Positions 1 through 5,556 of a stretch of DNA of 5,945 nucleotides are shown here, in pieces. Position 1 is the first letter of the stretch. Every line of letters starts with the position of its first letter. Under the pieces are notes generated by a model. The model was not told where the DNA came from, made no database searches, and was given only the letters and a program-made list of their open reading frames with translations. The stretch is from Candidatus Aminicenantota bacterium (GTDB lineage Bacteria; Acidobacteriota; Aminicenantia; JAMOAD01). Both the position numbers and the translations under genes were made by a program. Location of the stretch: assembly GCA_027070475.1 (NCBI GenBank), contig JALXDT010000163.1, positions 1 through 5,945 of the forward strand, given 5' to 3'.

Positions 1-205
1 AGAGCTAATATCTTATGGAGCAAGAATCCATGCCCATACATTTATGCCTTTGCCTCAAACACCATTTTCAAAATCCCCTCCCGGAAAAATTCCCGAAAGG
101 GTGAAAAAATTCATAAATTACTATCTCCCAAAAGGAAAAATATTCGGGGACTGGAGAGAGCAGGAAAAAATAGCAGAAATTCTAAAAAGTTCTGAAATAT
201 TGTGA
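1..205 (+). CDS. C-terminal fragment of a probable B12-binding/radical SAM protein (5' end outside window)
   Basis: An open frame enters from the left edge (codons begin at position 2) and stops at TGA 203-205, leaving about 67 residues. The visible tail starts ELISYGARIHAHTFMPLPQT and continues with a Pro/Ser-rich segment, then a basic and aromatic stretch around FINYYLPKGKIFGDWREQ. The HTFMPLPxTPF-type motif is what I recall from the C-terminal part of single-copy proteins that combine a cobalamin-binding domain with a radical SAM domain (TIGR04013, MJ_1487-like). The cobalamin and CxxxCxxC parts would lie upstream and cannot be seen, so the family call rests on this one motif. The next gene starts 46 nt downstream with its own promoter-like sequence, so this gene need not share its transcript. 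Cellular role unknown. Confidence 0.5.
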   Translation, partial: ELISYGARIHAHTFMPLPQTPFSKSPPGKIPERVKKFINYYLPKGKIFGDWREQEKIAEILKSSEIL

Positions 206-216
206 ATTTTGCATTC

Positions 217-245
217 TTGAAAATTCATATTAAATAATATAGAAT
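217..245 (+). promoter_or_regulatory. Putative sigma70-type promoter for the SAM hydrolase-queD-queE unit
   Basis: TTGAAA at 217-222 (5 of 6 to the -35 consensus) is followed after 17 nt by TAGAAT at 240-245 (5 of 6 to the -10 consensus). It lies in the 46-nt gap between the upstream stop and the next ATG. The -10 ends only 6 nt before that ATG, so the transcript would be leaderless or nearly so, which fits the absence of any Shine-Dalgarno sequence. The region is very AT-rich, so a chance match is possible. Confidence 0.4.
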
Positions 246-251
246 TTTTAT

Positions 252-1046
252 ATGAAAAGATATATCGGTCTTATAACAGATTTTGGAGAAAAGGATTATT
301 TCATCGGGGTTTTAAAGGGTGTTATTGCAAAGATTAATCCTGAAGTTGAAGTTATAGATATTGCCAATGGTCTCCCTTCCTTTTATCTTGACTCTGCCTC
401 TTTTGTCATTGAAAAGAACATTGATTATTTTCCGCCTTCCACAGTGTTTTTGGTTGTTGTGGATCCGGGGGTAGGTACTGATAGAGGAATACTTGTTGTA
501 AGTTATGACAGATACTATATTGTTGCACCAGACAATGGTGTATTAACACCTATTTTAAAGAAAGAAGAAAGCTTTGTAAGGCTCGTGGATGCAGCACACT
601 ATTTTCTAAGTGATAAACCTTCAACATTTGAAGCAAGAGATAAGATGACACCTGTAGCCGCATACCTTACAAAGGGAGTTGACCCATCCAAGTTAGGCAG
701 TGAATACGATGGTTTTATAGTTAAAGATAGTTATTTCCCTTCAGCAGTTTCAGCCACTGAAATTAATGGAAAAATTGTTTACATAGACAAGTTTGGTAAT
801 CTTATAACAAATATATCAAGGGAATTTCTTTTTGAAAATATGTCAAAATCAGGATTTAGTAAATTTAAAGTTATAATAAAGGAAAGAGAGATAACAGCTT
901 TTGCAAGAACTTATGCTGATGGCAAAGGAGAGCCTTTTATGTTGATAGGAAGTCATGGAAATCTTGAAATATCAATGAATAGATCCTCGGCTTTTAAATT
1001 TTTAAAGGCAGGGCTTAATGCCAGCGTTAAATTAATTTATTATTGA
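252..1046 (+). CDS. SAM hydroxide adenosyltransferase (S-adenosylmethionine hydrolase, adenosine-forming; DUF62 family)
   Basis: The 264-residue product matches the full length of the DUF62/fluorinase-like family, whose members use water to split S-adenosylmethionine into adenosine and methionine. It has no signal peptide or membrane segment, so it is cytoplasmic. Visible motifs in order: ITDFG (8-12), VVDPGVGTDRG (69-79) with the family's catalytic Asp (D71) and Arg (R78), APDNG (92-96), STFEARD (124-130), FGNLITN (181-187) and GSHGNLEIS (233-241). The third member of the catalytic triad described for archaeal homologues is the His of a TFHGRD motif; here that position is Glu (E127). The ATG at 252 gives the normal family N-terminus, but no Shine-Dalgarno sequence precedes it. 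The stop at 1044-1046 overlaps the ribosome-binding site of queD. Family assignment is firm. The activity is inferred, given the His-to-Glu change. Confidence 0.92.
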   Translation: MKRYIGLITDFGEKDYFIGVLKGVIAKINPEVEVIDIANGLPSFYLDSASFVIEKNIDYFPPSTVFLVVVDPGVGTDRGILVVSYDRYYIVAPDNGVLTPILKKEESFVRLVDAAHYFLSDKPSTFEARDKMTPVAAYLTKGVDPSKLGSEYDGFIVKDSYFPSAVSATEINGKIVYIDKFGNLITNISREFLFENMSKSGFSKFKVIIKEREITAFARTYADGKGEPFMLIGSHGNLEISMNRSSAFKFLKAGLNASVKLIYY

Positions 1047-1050
1047 GGTG
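1045..1050 (+). promoter_or_regulatory. Ribosome-binding site deciding the queD start
   Basis: GAGGTG at 1045-1050 complements the 16S rRNA 3' end and sits 3 nt before ATG 1054. It overlaps the stop codon of the preceding gene (1044-1046), a layout typical of translational coupling. An in-frame GTG at 1048 lies within this site and is therefore unlikely to be the start. Confidence 0.7.
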
Positions 1051-1053
1051 AAT

Positions 1054-1488
1054 ATGGAAATCAGATGGGAGAAAACTTTTGATTCAGCCCATAGAATATG
1101 GCAACATAGTGAAAAATGCAGGTTCTTACATGGGCATACCTATAAAGTTAAGGTAAAAGCCGAAGGAAGTCTCAATAGATGGGGGATGGTGGCTGATTTT
1201 GGAGATTTAAAGGAGTTAATAATTAATCTTCTGGACCATAAAATCATTTTATTCAAAGGAGACCCCATAGTAGAAGGATTAAAAAACCTTGAGCAGAGGC
1301 TTATCCTGCTTGATAGAAATCCCACCGCTGAAAATCTTGCTCTTTTTATTGCCTCAAGGATTATTGAAAATCTTGACATACAGAGTGTTGAAGTTGAAGT
1401 ATTTGAGACTCCAACTCAGAGCGGTTTTTGTAAAATGGATAAGAGTAATTTTGAAAAAGTGGATTTTGAAGAGTTCACTCCTTTATGA
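1054..1488 (+). CDS. queD: 6-carboxytetrahydropterin synthase QueD
   Basis: This 144-residue cytoplasmic enzyme belongs to the 6-pyruvoyltetrahydropterin synthase family. It converts dihydroneopterin triphosphate to 6-carboxy-5,6,7,8-tetrahydropterin, the first dedicated step to 7-deazaguanines (preQ0, queuosine). The N-terminus has FDSAHRI with zinc ligand H13, followed by CRFLHGH (22-28). That CxxxHGH spacing is the QueD signature, with C22 as the catalytic nucleophile and H26/H28 as further zinc ligands. Other family marks are MVADFGDLK (45-53), the catalytic-type Asp-His pair LDH (60-62), PTAEN (90-94) and VFET (116-119), whose Glu anchors the pterin. ATG 1054 is preferred over GTG 1048 because it has a well-placed GAGGTG site and gives a normal N-terminus. 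The gene starts 7 nt after the upstream stop. Its 3' end probably overlaps queE, which supplies the next enzyme of the pathway. Confidence 0.93.
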   Translation: MEIRWEKTFDSAHRIWQHSEKCRFLHGHTYKVKVKAEGSLNRWGMVADFGDLKELIINLLDHKIILFKGDPIVEGLKNLEQRLILLDRNPTAENLALFIASRIIENLDIQSVEVEVFETPTQSGFCKMDKSNFEKVDFEEFTPL

Positions 1489-2143
1489 ATCAATTTTTCT
1501 TTCTTTACAGGGAGAGGGTAAAAGAGCCGGTGTTTTATCCGTTTTTTTAAGATTGTCGGGCTGCAATTTAAGGTGTGAATTTTGCGATACCCTTTATGCT
1601 GTTGACAAAAGATTTTCCAAAAATTGGAAAAGAGAAAATCTGAAGTCTGTTTATGAAAATATTAAGAAAATTAAAGAAGATGCTTCAAATCTTGTAATTA
1701 CAGGGGGAGAGCCTCTTTTACAGAAAGAGGCTATTTATGAACTATTGAGATTAATAAAAGATGATTTTGAAACAATTGAAATTGAAACAAATGGAACAAT
1801 TAGCGGAAAAGAACTTTTTGAATTTTCTCCGTTTTTTAATGTATCTCTGAAGCTTTCAAACAGTGGAGAGCCTTCTTCTAAAAGATTAATATCCGAGGTT
1901 ATTGAAGAATTTGTTGATTATGATAGATCAATTTTTAAGTTTGTTGTTTCCAATGAAAATGATATTAAAGAGATAAAGAAAATAGAGAATGGGTTTAAAA
2001 TAAAAAAATCAAAAATTTTCCTTATGGCGCTGGCTTCAAATTATGAAGAGCTAAAAAGAAAAGGGAAAAAGGTAGCTGAACTGGCATTGAAGTATGGTTA
2101 TAATTATTCACATAGGTTGCATATAGAATTGGGATTTTTGTAA
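1466..2143 (+). CDS. queE: 7-carboxy-7-deazaguanine synthase QueE (radical SAM), probable TTG start
   Basis: QueE is a radical SAM enzyme that contracts 6-carboxytetrahydropterin to 7-carboxy-7-deazaguanine, using SAM, a [4Fe-4S] cluster and Mg2+. With TTG 1466 as start the product is 225 residues, the usual size. Family motifs: FLSLQGEG (11-18), the cluster-binding CNLRCEFC (C33, C37, C40, a CX3CX2C motif) followed by DT, the SAM-binding TGGEP (79-83), IEIETNG (104-110), KLSNSG (129-134, variant of the family's SPKLSNSG) and a terminal RLHIELGFL. The reading frame is open upstream to 1289, but that part is the shadow of queD. No ATG or GTG lies in frame between the end of that shadow and the SLQGEG motif. 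TTG 1466 puts nine residues before SIFLSLQGEG, as in homologues, and has only a weak AAGTGG element upstream. The resulting 23-nt overlap with queD suggests coupled translation. TTG 1451 is an alternative start. Confidence 0.9.
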   Translation: MKSSLLYESIFLSLQGEGKRAGVLSVFLRLSGCNLRCEFCDTLYAVDKRFSKNWKRENLKSVYENIKKIKEDASNLVITGGEPLLQKEAIYELLRLIKDDFETIEIETNGTISGKELFEFSPFFNVSLKLSNSGEPSSKRLISEVIEEFVDYDRSIFKFVVSNENDIKEIKKIENGFKIKKSKIFLMALASNYEELKRKGKKVAELALKYGYNYSHRLHIELGFL

Positions 2144-2177
2144 TTTATAATTATTAGAGTTTTAAATTTATTTTTCC

Positions 2178-2207
2178 TTGACAACCGATATAAAAACCGA
2201 TTAAAAT
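2178..2207 (+). promoter_or_regulatory. Strong sigma70-type promoter of the heme-copper-like operon
   Basis: A perfect -35 element TTGACA (2178-2183) is followed after 18 nt by TAAAAT (2202-2207, 5 of 6 to the -10 consensus). Transcription would start near 2214, giving a 5' leader of about 20 nt that contains AAGGAGG (2224-2230), 4 nt before ATG 2235. This is the best promoter-plus-ribosome-site combination in the window and implies that the unit starting at 2235 is transcribed independently of queE. Confidence 0.6.
2183..2201 (+). repeat. Direct repeat AACCGAT x2 inside the promoter spacer
   Basis: AACCGAT occurs at 2183-2189 and again at 2195-2201, a 12-nt start-to-start spacing. The repeat fills the space between the -35 and -10 elements, where a bound protein would block RNA polymerase. 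These are the only CG-containing bases in an otherwise A/T stretch. It could be a repressor operator for the downstream unit. No known regulator's site is recognised. Confidence 0.45.
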
Positions 2208-2234
2208 TTTTTATTAAATTAAAAAGGAGGTTTT

Positions 2235-3731
2235 ATGAATTTTCTTAAAGAGAGAATTAATTACCTTTTTACATCAACAAAAGGGCTTGTTCTGGTTGCT
2301 ATTAGTATGATATCTCTTGTAACCGCTATCTGGGGAACACTCTCAGGTCCTATGGTTGAATGGGGAGTTAAAGATATAACTGTCAGACTCCTTGGAATGA
2401 AACTTTTACCCATTCAAAGGGAAGGTAGAATAATAATGCTATATCATACGATTGCTCTCGCTGTTGTTGCAATTGAAGTTTACTTTATGACTTCAATCCT
2501 TCCTATGAAAAAAAGACAAAAAGTCAGTATTAATGGCACCATTACTGTTGGTTATCTAACCGCAATGATTTTCGGACTCTGGTTTGCATATTTCGGTCAT
2601 AATTTTGTATTTCATGGCTTATTCCTTGTAGGACAGGCTCTTGTTTTTTACGCTGGGCTTCAATTGGCAGCTGCTCTCTGGCCATGGAAAGAGGAATACA
2701 AAGTAAAGGATAATGCTTATGCCCATACAAAAAAAGGATACGATCTTGAAAGAATTGCCTTCTTTACAATGACTATTGCAACTCTCGGTTCAGCCTCTTT
2801 TGGAGCAGTTGTTGGTTCCTATTGGGGAAATGGTCATCAAACATTTTTAGCTGAAAATTTAATAAGAATGGCGCATAAAACACCTTTACAGCTTGCGATA
2901 ATAGGTCATCTTCACATTATGTTAACACTGGTAGCTGTGGCTATAACTCTTATTGTCGGGAGGTGGTTTGATTTCAAAGGAATTTTTCACAAGATAGCGA
3001 TGCCTTTGATGATCAGTGGAACAATAGTAATAACTCTGGGAGTCTGGATGGTCGTTCCTTTTGAATTGATAGCACATACTATCATATATGTTGGATCCGT
3101 CCTTGTCATGTTAGCAGCTTTAATGCTGGTGATCTTTGCCTGGGATAAACTTATAAGAGAGGGAATAGCAGAATCAGGTAAAAAAGGCTTCTGGGCTAAG
3201 ATTAAAGCTCTTTTGAGAGACCCTATTAAATTTGGTCCTTTCTGGCAGATGGTATTTATGAATTTTACTGTTAGCGGAGTAGGGATATTTATGGCTGTGA
3301 AACTTGATGAATTCTTCAGAGTATGGCCATTCAGAGAAGAAAGAATAACTTTGACTGGACATTGGCATGTTCTTTCAGGGCTTATAGCTACAATTATTTT
3401 AATGTATTATGCTGATATAGTAGGATTAAAGGGGAAAGTGAGAAAGTGGTTTGGCTGGATTCTTATAATTGGTTCTGACATAGCTTTTGCTTCAGCTACG
3501 GTTTTTTCATTAAAGAGGCTTTCTGTGAAAATGTACAATGATGAGCCTATTACTGCTAAAACGATGGTTTTGATGGATATAGGATTGGGAGCGGTTTTAG
3601 TTATACTTGCTATTCTTTTGCTCTGGAAACTTTTTGATTTGTTTAAAAATAAAGGAGTATGGAGAAAGGAGTATGAGTCTCCTGAACTTGAGGTTAATAA
3701 AACAACTCCTGAGGTGGAGAAGGAGGTGTGA
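2235..3731 (+). CDS. 12-helix heme-copper oxidase subunit I-like membrane protein, divergent (no CuB His pair)
   Basis: The 498-residue product has 12 clear hydrophobic segments, near residues 16-38, 67-90, 100-121, 124-149, 172-197, 216-242, 252-276, 278-303, 334-356, 371-395, 404-425 and 443-468, then a charged Glu/Lys-rich tail. Twelve helices is the core of heme-copper oxidase subunit I and NorB. His positions fit that superfamily in part: H71 in helix 2, H225 and H227 (GHLH) in helix 6, H376 and H378 (GHWH) in helix 10. In oxidases the helix 2 His and the helix 10 HxH bind the two hemes. Helix 7 lacks the HH pair that binds CuB, and helix 6 lacks an HPEVY-type motif, so ordinary O2 reduction is doubtful. 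Further His lie at loops or helix ends (H122, H127, H201, H214, H252, H281). The ATG has an excellent AAGGAGG site. A heme O synthase gene two positions downstream supports a heme role. The superfamily is inferred from topology, His placement and context; exact family and activity are unknown. A nitric oxide reductase relative or a purely electron-transferring heme protein are the main alternatives. Confidence 0.65.
   Translation: MNFLKERINYLFTSTKGLVLVAISMISLVTAIWGTLSGPMVEWGVKDITVRLLGMKLLPIQREGRIIMLYHTIALAVVAIEVYFMTSILPMKKRQKVSINGTITVGYLTAMIFGLWFAYFGHNFVFHGLFLVGQALVFYAGLQLAAALWPWKEEYKVKDNAYAHTKKGYDLERIAFFTMTIATLGSASFGAVVGSYWGNGHQTFLAENLIRMAHKTPLQLAIIGHLHIMLTLVAVAITLIVGRWFDFKGIFHKIAMPLMISGTIVITLGVWMVVPFELIAHTIIYVGSVLVMLAALMLVIFAWDKLIREGIAESGKKGFWAKIKALLRDPIKFGPFWQMVFMNFTVSGVGIFMAVKLDEFFRVWPFREERITLTGHWHVLSGLIATIILMYYADIVGLKGKVRKWFGWILIIGSDIAFASATVFSLKRLSVKMYNDEPITAKTMVLMDIGLGAVLVILAILLLWKLFDLFKNKGVWRKEYESPELEVNKTTPEVEKEV
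3721..3726 (+). promoter_or_regulatory. Ribosome-binding site deciding the start of the SUMF1-type lipoprotein
   Basis: AGGAGG lies in the last codons of the upstream gene, 6 nt before ATG 3733. The upstream TGA (3729-3731) and this ATG are one base apart, so translation is probably coupled. The site supports ATG 3733 over earlier in-frame starts, which would lie inside the upstream gene. Confidence 0.75.
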
Positions 3732-3732
3732 G

Positions 3733-4683
3733 ATGAAGAAAAAAGTTATAATTTTACTGACAATTTTTCTTGCTTTGAGTTTAAGTTTTTGTGGTAAACA
3801 ACCAACATATAAACATCAAAGCATTAAATACATAGATACTGGAGTTAATCCTGATACATGGGTATTAATCCCAAAGGGAAGATTCTATGCCGGGCAGTTT
3901 TTAAAGGAAACTGATATAAATTATGATTATAAAATCATGCTTACCGATGTTACAAATCAGATGTTTGCTGATTATTTAAATAAAGCCCTTTCAGAAGGAA
4001 AGATAAAAGTCAAAAATGGTAAAGTTTTGGGATATTACAAAGGAGAAAAGTATTATGGATTCAGGCATGAGTTGAAAATACCCGAAGGGGATAATTATCC
4101 TTACTTTCATCTGGATGAACCGGGAGTCAGAATCAGATATGAAAACGGCAAGTTTGTAGTTGATAAAGGTTTTGAAAATCATCCGGCTACTGTTGTTACC
4201 TGGTTCGGAGCGAATGCCTATTGTCAATCTATCGGAGGAGATCTGCCTACGGAAATGGAATGGGAAAAGGCTGCAAGAGGAAACACAAAGTATTCATACC
4301 CCTGGGGAGATGATATAGATAAAGAGTATGCTAACTATAATTTTAGTCAGAAAGAGATTAGAGAAAAGGTGTTTGGAGTTGATTTTCAAATTACAACCCC
4401 TGTGGGATTTTTTAATGGGAAAACATACAATGGATTTGAAACAAAAAAATCTGTAAGCCCTTACGGTCTCTATGATATGGGTGGCAATGTCTGGCAATGG
4501 GTGAAGGATAGGTATCCTAAAATGTCAGACCGCTTTATGAAAGGAGGTAGCTTTAGAAACTATGATATATATCTTAGAATTTGGTTTAGAAACAGTGCCC
4601 AACCTCAGTACGGTGGTATAGATGTGGGCTTTAGATGTGTAAAAAGACCGGAAGGGGTTGAGATAAACTTCGATGAAGAATAA
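3733..4683 (+). CDS. SUMF1/formylglycine-generating-enzyme-fold lipoprotein, lacking the FGE catalytic cysteines
   Basis: The 316-residue product starts with a lipoprotein-type signal: basic MKKK, a hydrophobic stretch, then LSFC with C20 as the probable lipidated residue. Phe just before the Cys is atypical for a lipobox. The rest is a SUMF1 (FGE-sulfatase) domain: WVLIPKGRFYAG (43-54), DVTNQMFADYLN (72-83), ATVVTWFGANAYC (152-164), GDLPTEMEWEKAARG (169-183), YPWGDD (189-194), YGLYDMGGNVWQW (244-256), KGGSFRN (270-276) and GFRCV (299-303). Formylglycine-generating enzymes need a Cys pair between GGS and the final GFRC. Here residues 273-301 have no Cys; the only mature Cys are C20, C164 and C302. 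Sulfatase activation is therefore unlikely. SUMF1-fold proteins also occur beside respiratory genes, for example NirV with copper nitrite reductase. It probably acts on the outer face of the cytoplasmic membrane, or in the periplasm, with the 12-helix protein encoded one base upstream. Role inferred from context. Confidence 0.85.
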   Translation: MKKKVIILLTIFLALSLSFCGKQPTYKHQSIKYIDTGVNPDTWVLIPKGRFYAGQFLKETDINYDYKIMLTDVTNQMFADYLNKALSEGKIKVKNGKVLGYYKGEKYYGFRHELKIPEGDNYPYFHLDEPGVRIRYENGKFVVDKGFENHPATVVTWFGANAYCQSIGGDLPTEMEWEKAARGNTKYSYPWGDDIDKEYANYNFSQKEIREKVFGVDFQITTPVGFFNGKTYNGFETKKSVSPYGLYDMGGNVWQWVKDRYPKMSDRFMKGGSFRNYDIYLRIWFRNSAQPQYGGIDVGFRCVKRPEGVEINFDEE

Positions 4684-4686
4684 AAT
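4658..4686 (+). promoter_or_regulatory. Possible internal promoter before the heme O synthase gene
   Basis: TTGAGA (4658-4663, 5 of 6 to the -35 consensus) is followed after 17 nt by TAAAAT (4681-4686, 5 of 6 to the -10 consensus). The -10 overlaps the stop codon of the preceding gene and ends 8 nt before ATG 4695, which has no Shine-Dalgarno site. A start near the ATG would give a leaderless message. In such AT-rich DNA this may be chance. Confidence 0.3.
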
Positions 4687-4694
4687 ATAAAACT

Positions 4695-5555
4695 ATGAAA
4701 AAATTTTTAGAAAAGATAAAGCTCTATTTACCCCTTATTAAGAGTTTGCAAACATCTCTCCTTCTTTTCACAGGGATAACAGGTTTTATGAGTGCAAAGT
4801 GTCCTGTTCTAAATTTAAAGATATTTGCATCATTGATAGGATCACTTTTTCTGACAATAAGTGGTAGCACTATTTTAAATATGTATTTTGACAGAGATAT
4901 AGACAAGAAAATGCCAAGAACTTCCCACCGCCCGCTTGCTTCTGGGAAAATAAAACCTTCAGAAGCTCTTTACCTTGGGTTGGCTCTTTCGACTGTTGGA
5001 TTAGTTTGGGGAGCTTTAATTTCATTACTTTATAGTTTTATTGTCTTCCTTGGAATTTTCTTTGATGTTGTTGTTTACACCGTTTGGTTGAAAAGAAGAA
5101 CTCCATGGTCTATTTTATGGGGTGGAATCTCGGGAGGAATGCCGATTTTAGCAGGAAGGGCATTGGCTACTGGAAAAGTTGACAGCATAGGAATTCTTCT
5201 GGCACTATCGATTCTTTTGTGGATTCCCACCCATATACTTACTTTCAGTATGATTTATTATGAAGATTATCATAAAGCTGGAATTCCGACATTCCCCTCT
5301 GTTTATGGTTTTGAATATACAAGATATATAATTTTTATCTCAAGTATAGGAACTGCAGTCGCAGTATCTCTGGGGTTTATCTCTCTTGGTATGTCTTGGG
5401 GTTATATGAGGCTGCTTTTTGTCTTAACTTTTGGATTTATCGGTCTTGCTCTATTTACCCTTTTTAAACACTCCCAGAAAACAAACTTTGGTTTGTTTAA
5501 GTATGCCTCATTATACATGTTAGGAGCAATGTTAATGATTATTTTGGGAGGGTAG
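4695..5555 (+). CDS. ctaB: Protoheme IX farnesyltransferase (heme O synthase), UbiA superfamily
   Basis: This 286-residue polytopic membrane enzyme adds a farnesyl group to heme B, giving heme O, the cofactor or precursor of heme A for heme-copper oxidases. The first prenyl-diphosphate/Mg2+ motif is NMYFDRDIDKKMPRT (62-76), with N62, D66 and D70, followed by HRPLASG (78-84), close to the CtaB/CyoE pattern. YTVWLKRRTPWS (128-139) and a GG..GGMP segment (143-150) follow, then PTH with H180 and YYEDYHKAGIPTFPSVYG (188-205), the second Asp-containing region typical of heme O synthases. Spacing from W176 through H180 to D191 matches my recollection of E. coli CyoE. The remainder is hydrophobic helices. 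It begins 11 nt after the SUMF1-type gene with no clear ribosome-binding site and ends 1 nt before the next ATG. No heme A synthase (ctaA) gene is visible here. Other UbiA prenyltransferases are less likely because of the RTxHRP and DYxxAGIP motifs. Confidence 0.88.
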   Translation: MKKFLEKIKLYLPLIKSLQTSLLLFTGITGFMSAKCPVLNLKIFASLIGSLFLTISGSTILNMYFDRDIDKKMPRTSHRPLASGKIKPSEALYLGLALSTVGLVWGALISLLYSFIVFLGIFFDVVVYTVWLKRRTPWSILWGGISGGMPILAGRALATGKVDSIGILLALSILLWIPTHILTFSMIYYEDYHKAGIPTFPSVYGFEYTRYIIFISSIGTAVAVSLGFISLGMSWGYMRLLFVLTFGFIGLALFTLFKHSQKTNFGLFKYASLYMLGAMLMIILGG

Positions 5556-5556
5556 T

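Larger units (their letters stand above)
2144..2234 (+). other. AT-rich intergenic spacer between the queE and heme-protein units
   Basis: This 91-nt spacer is the largest gap in the window. It contains a promoter, a direct repeat inside that promoter, and a strong Shine-Dalgarno site for the following gene. I found no GC-rich hairpin followed by a T run, so no intrinsic terminator for the queE unit is evident. Only weak AT-only palindromes are present. Confidence 0.7.

Noticed and set aside
1048..1053. GTG 1048 as the queD start.
   Set aside because: The GTG is part of the GAGGTG ribosome site for ATG 1054 and has no site of its own.
1140..1379. Minus-strand open frame opposite queD.
   Set aside because: It is wholly antisense to a firmly identified gene, with no recognisable motif or supporting context.
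1289..1465. Upstream extension of the queE frame beginning at ATG 1289.
   Set aside because: It lies inside queD in another frame, encodes a Leu-rich sequence unlike any QueE N-terminus, and would make the enzyme about 59 residues too long.
2144..2177. Possible terminator after queE.
   Set aside because: Only short AT palindromes are present, with no stable stem followed by a T run.
3607..3732. Extended start of the SUMF1-type gene at ATG 3607.
   Set aside because: The extra 42 residues overlap the preceding gene out of frame and would bury the lipoprotein signal. ATG 3733 has an AGGAGG site at the right spacing.
3789..3794. Idea that the SUMF1-type protein is a true formylglycine-generating enzyme.
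   Set aside because: The cysteine pair needed between the GGS and GFRC motifs is absent, and no sulfatase gene is in the window.
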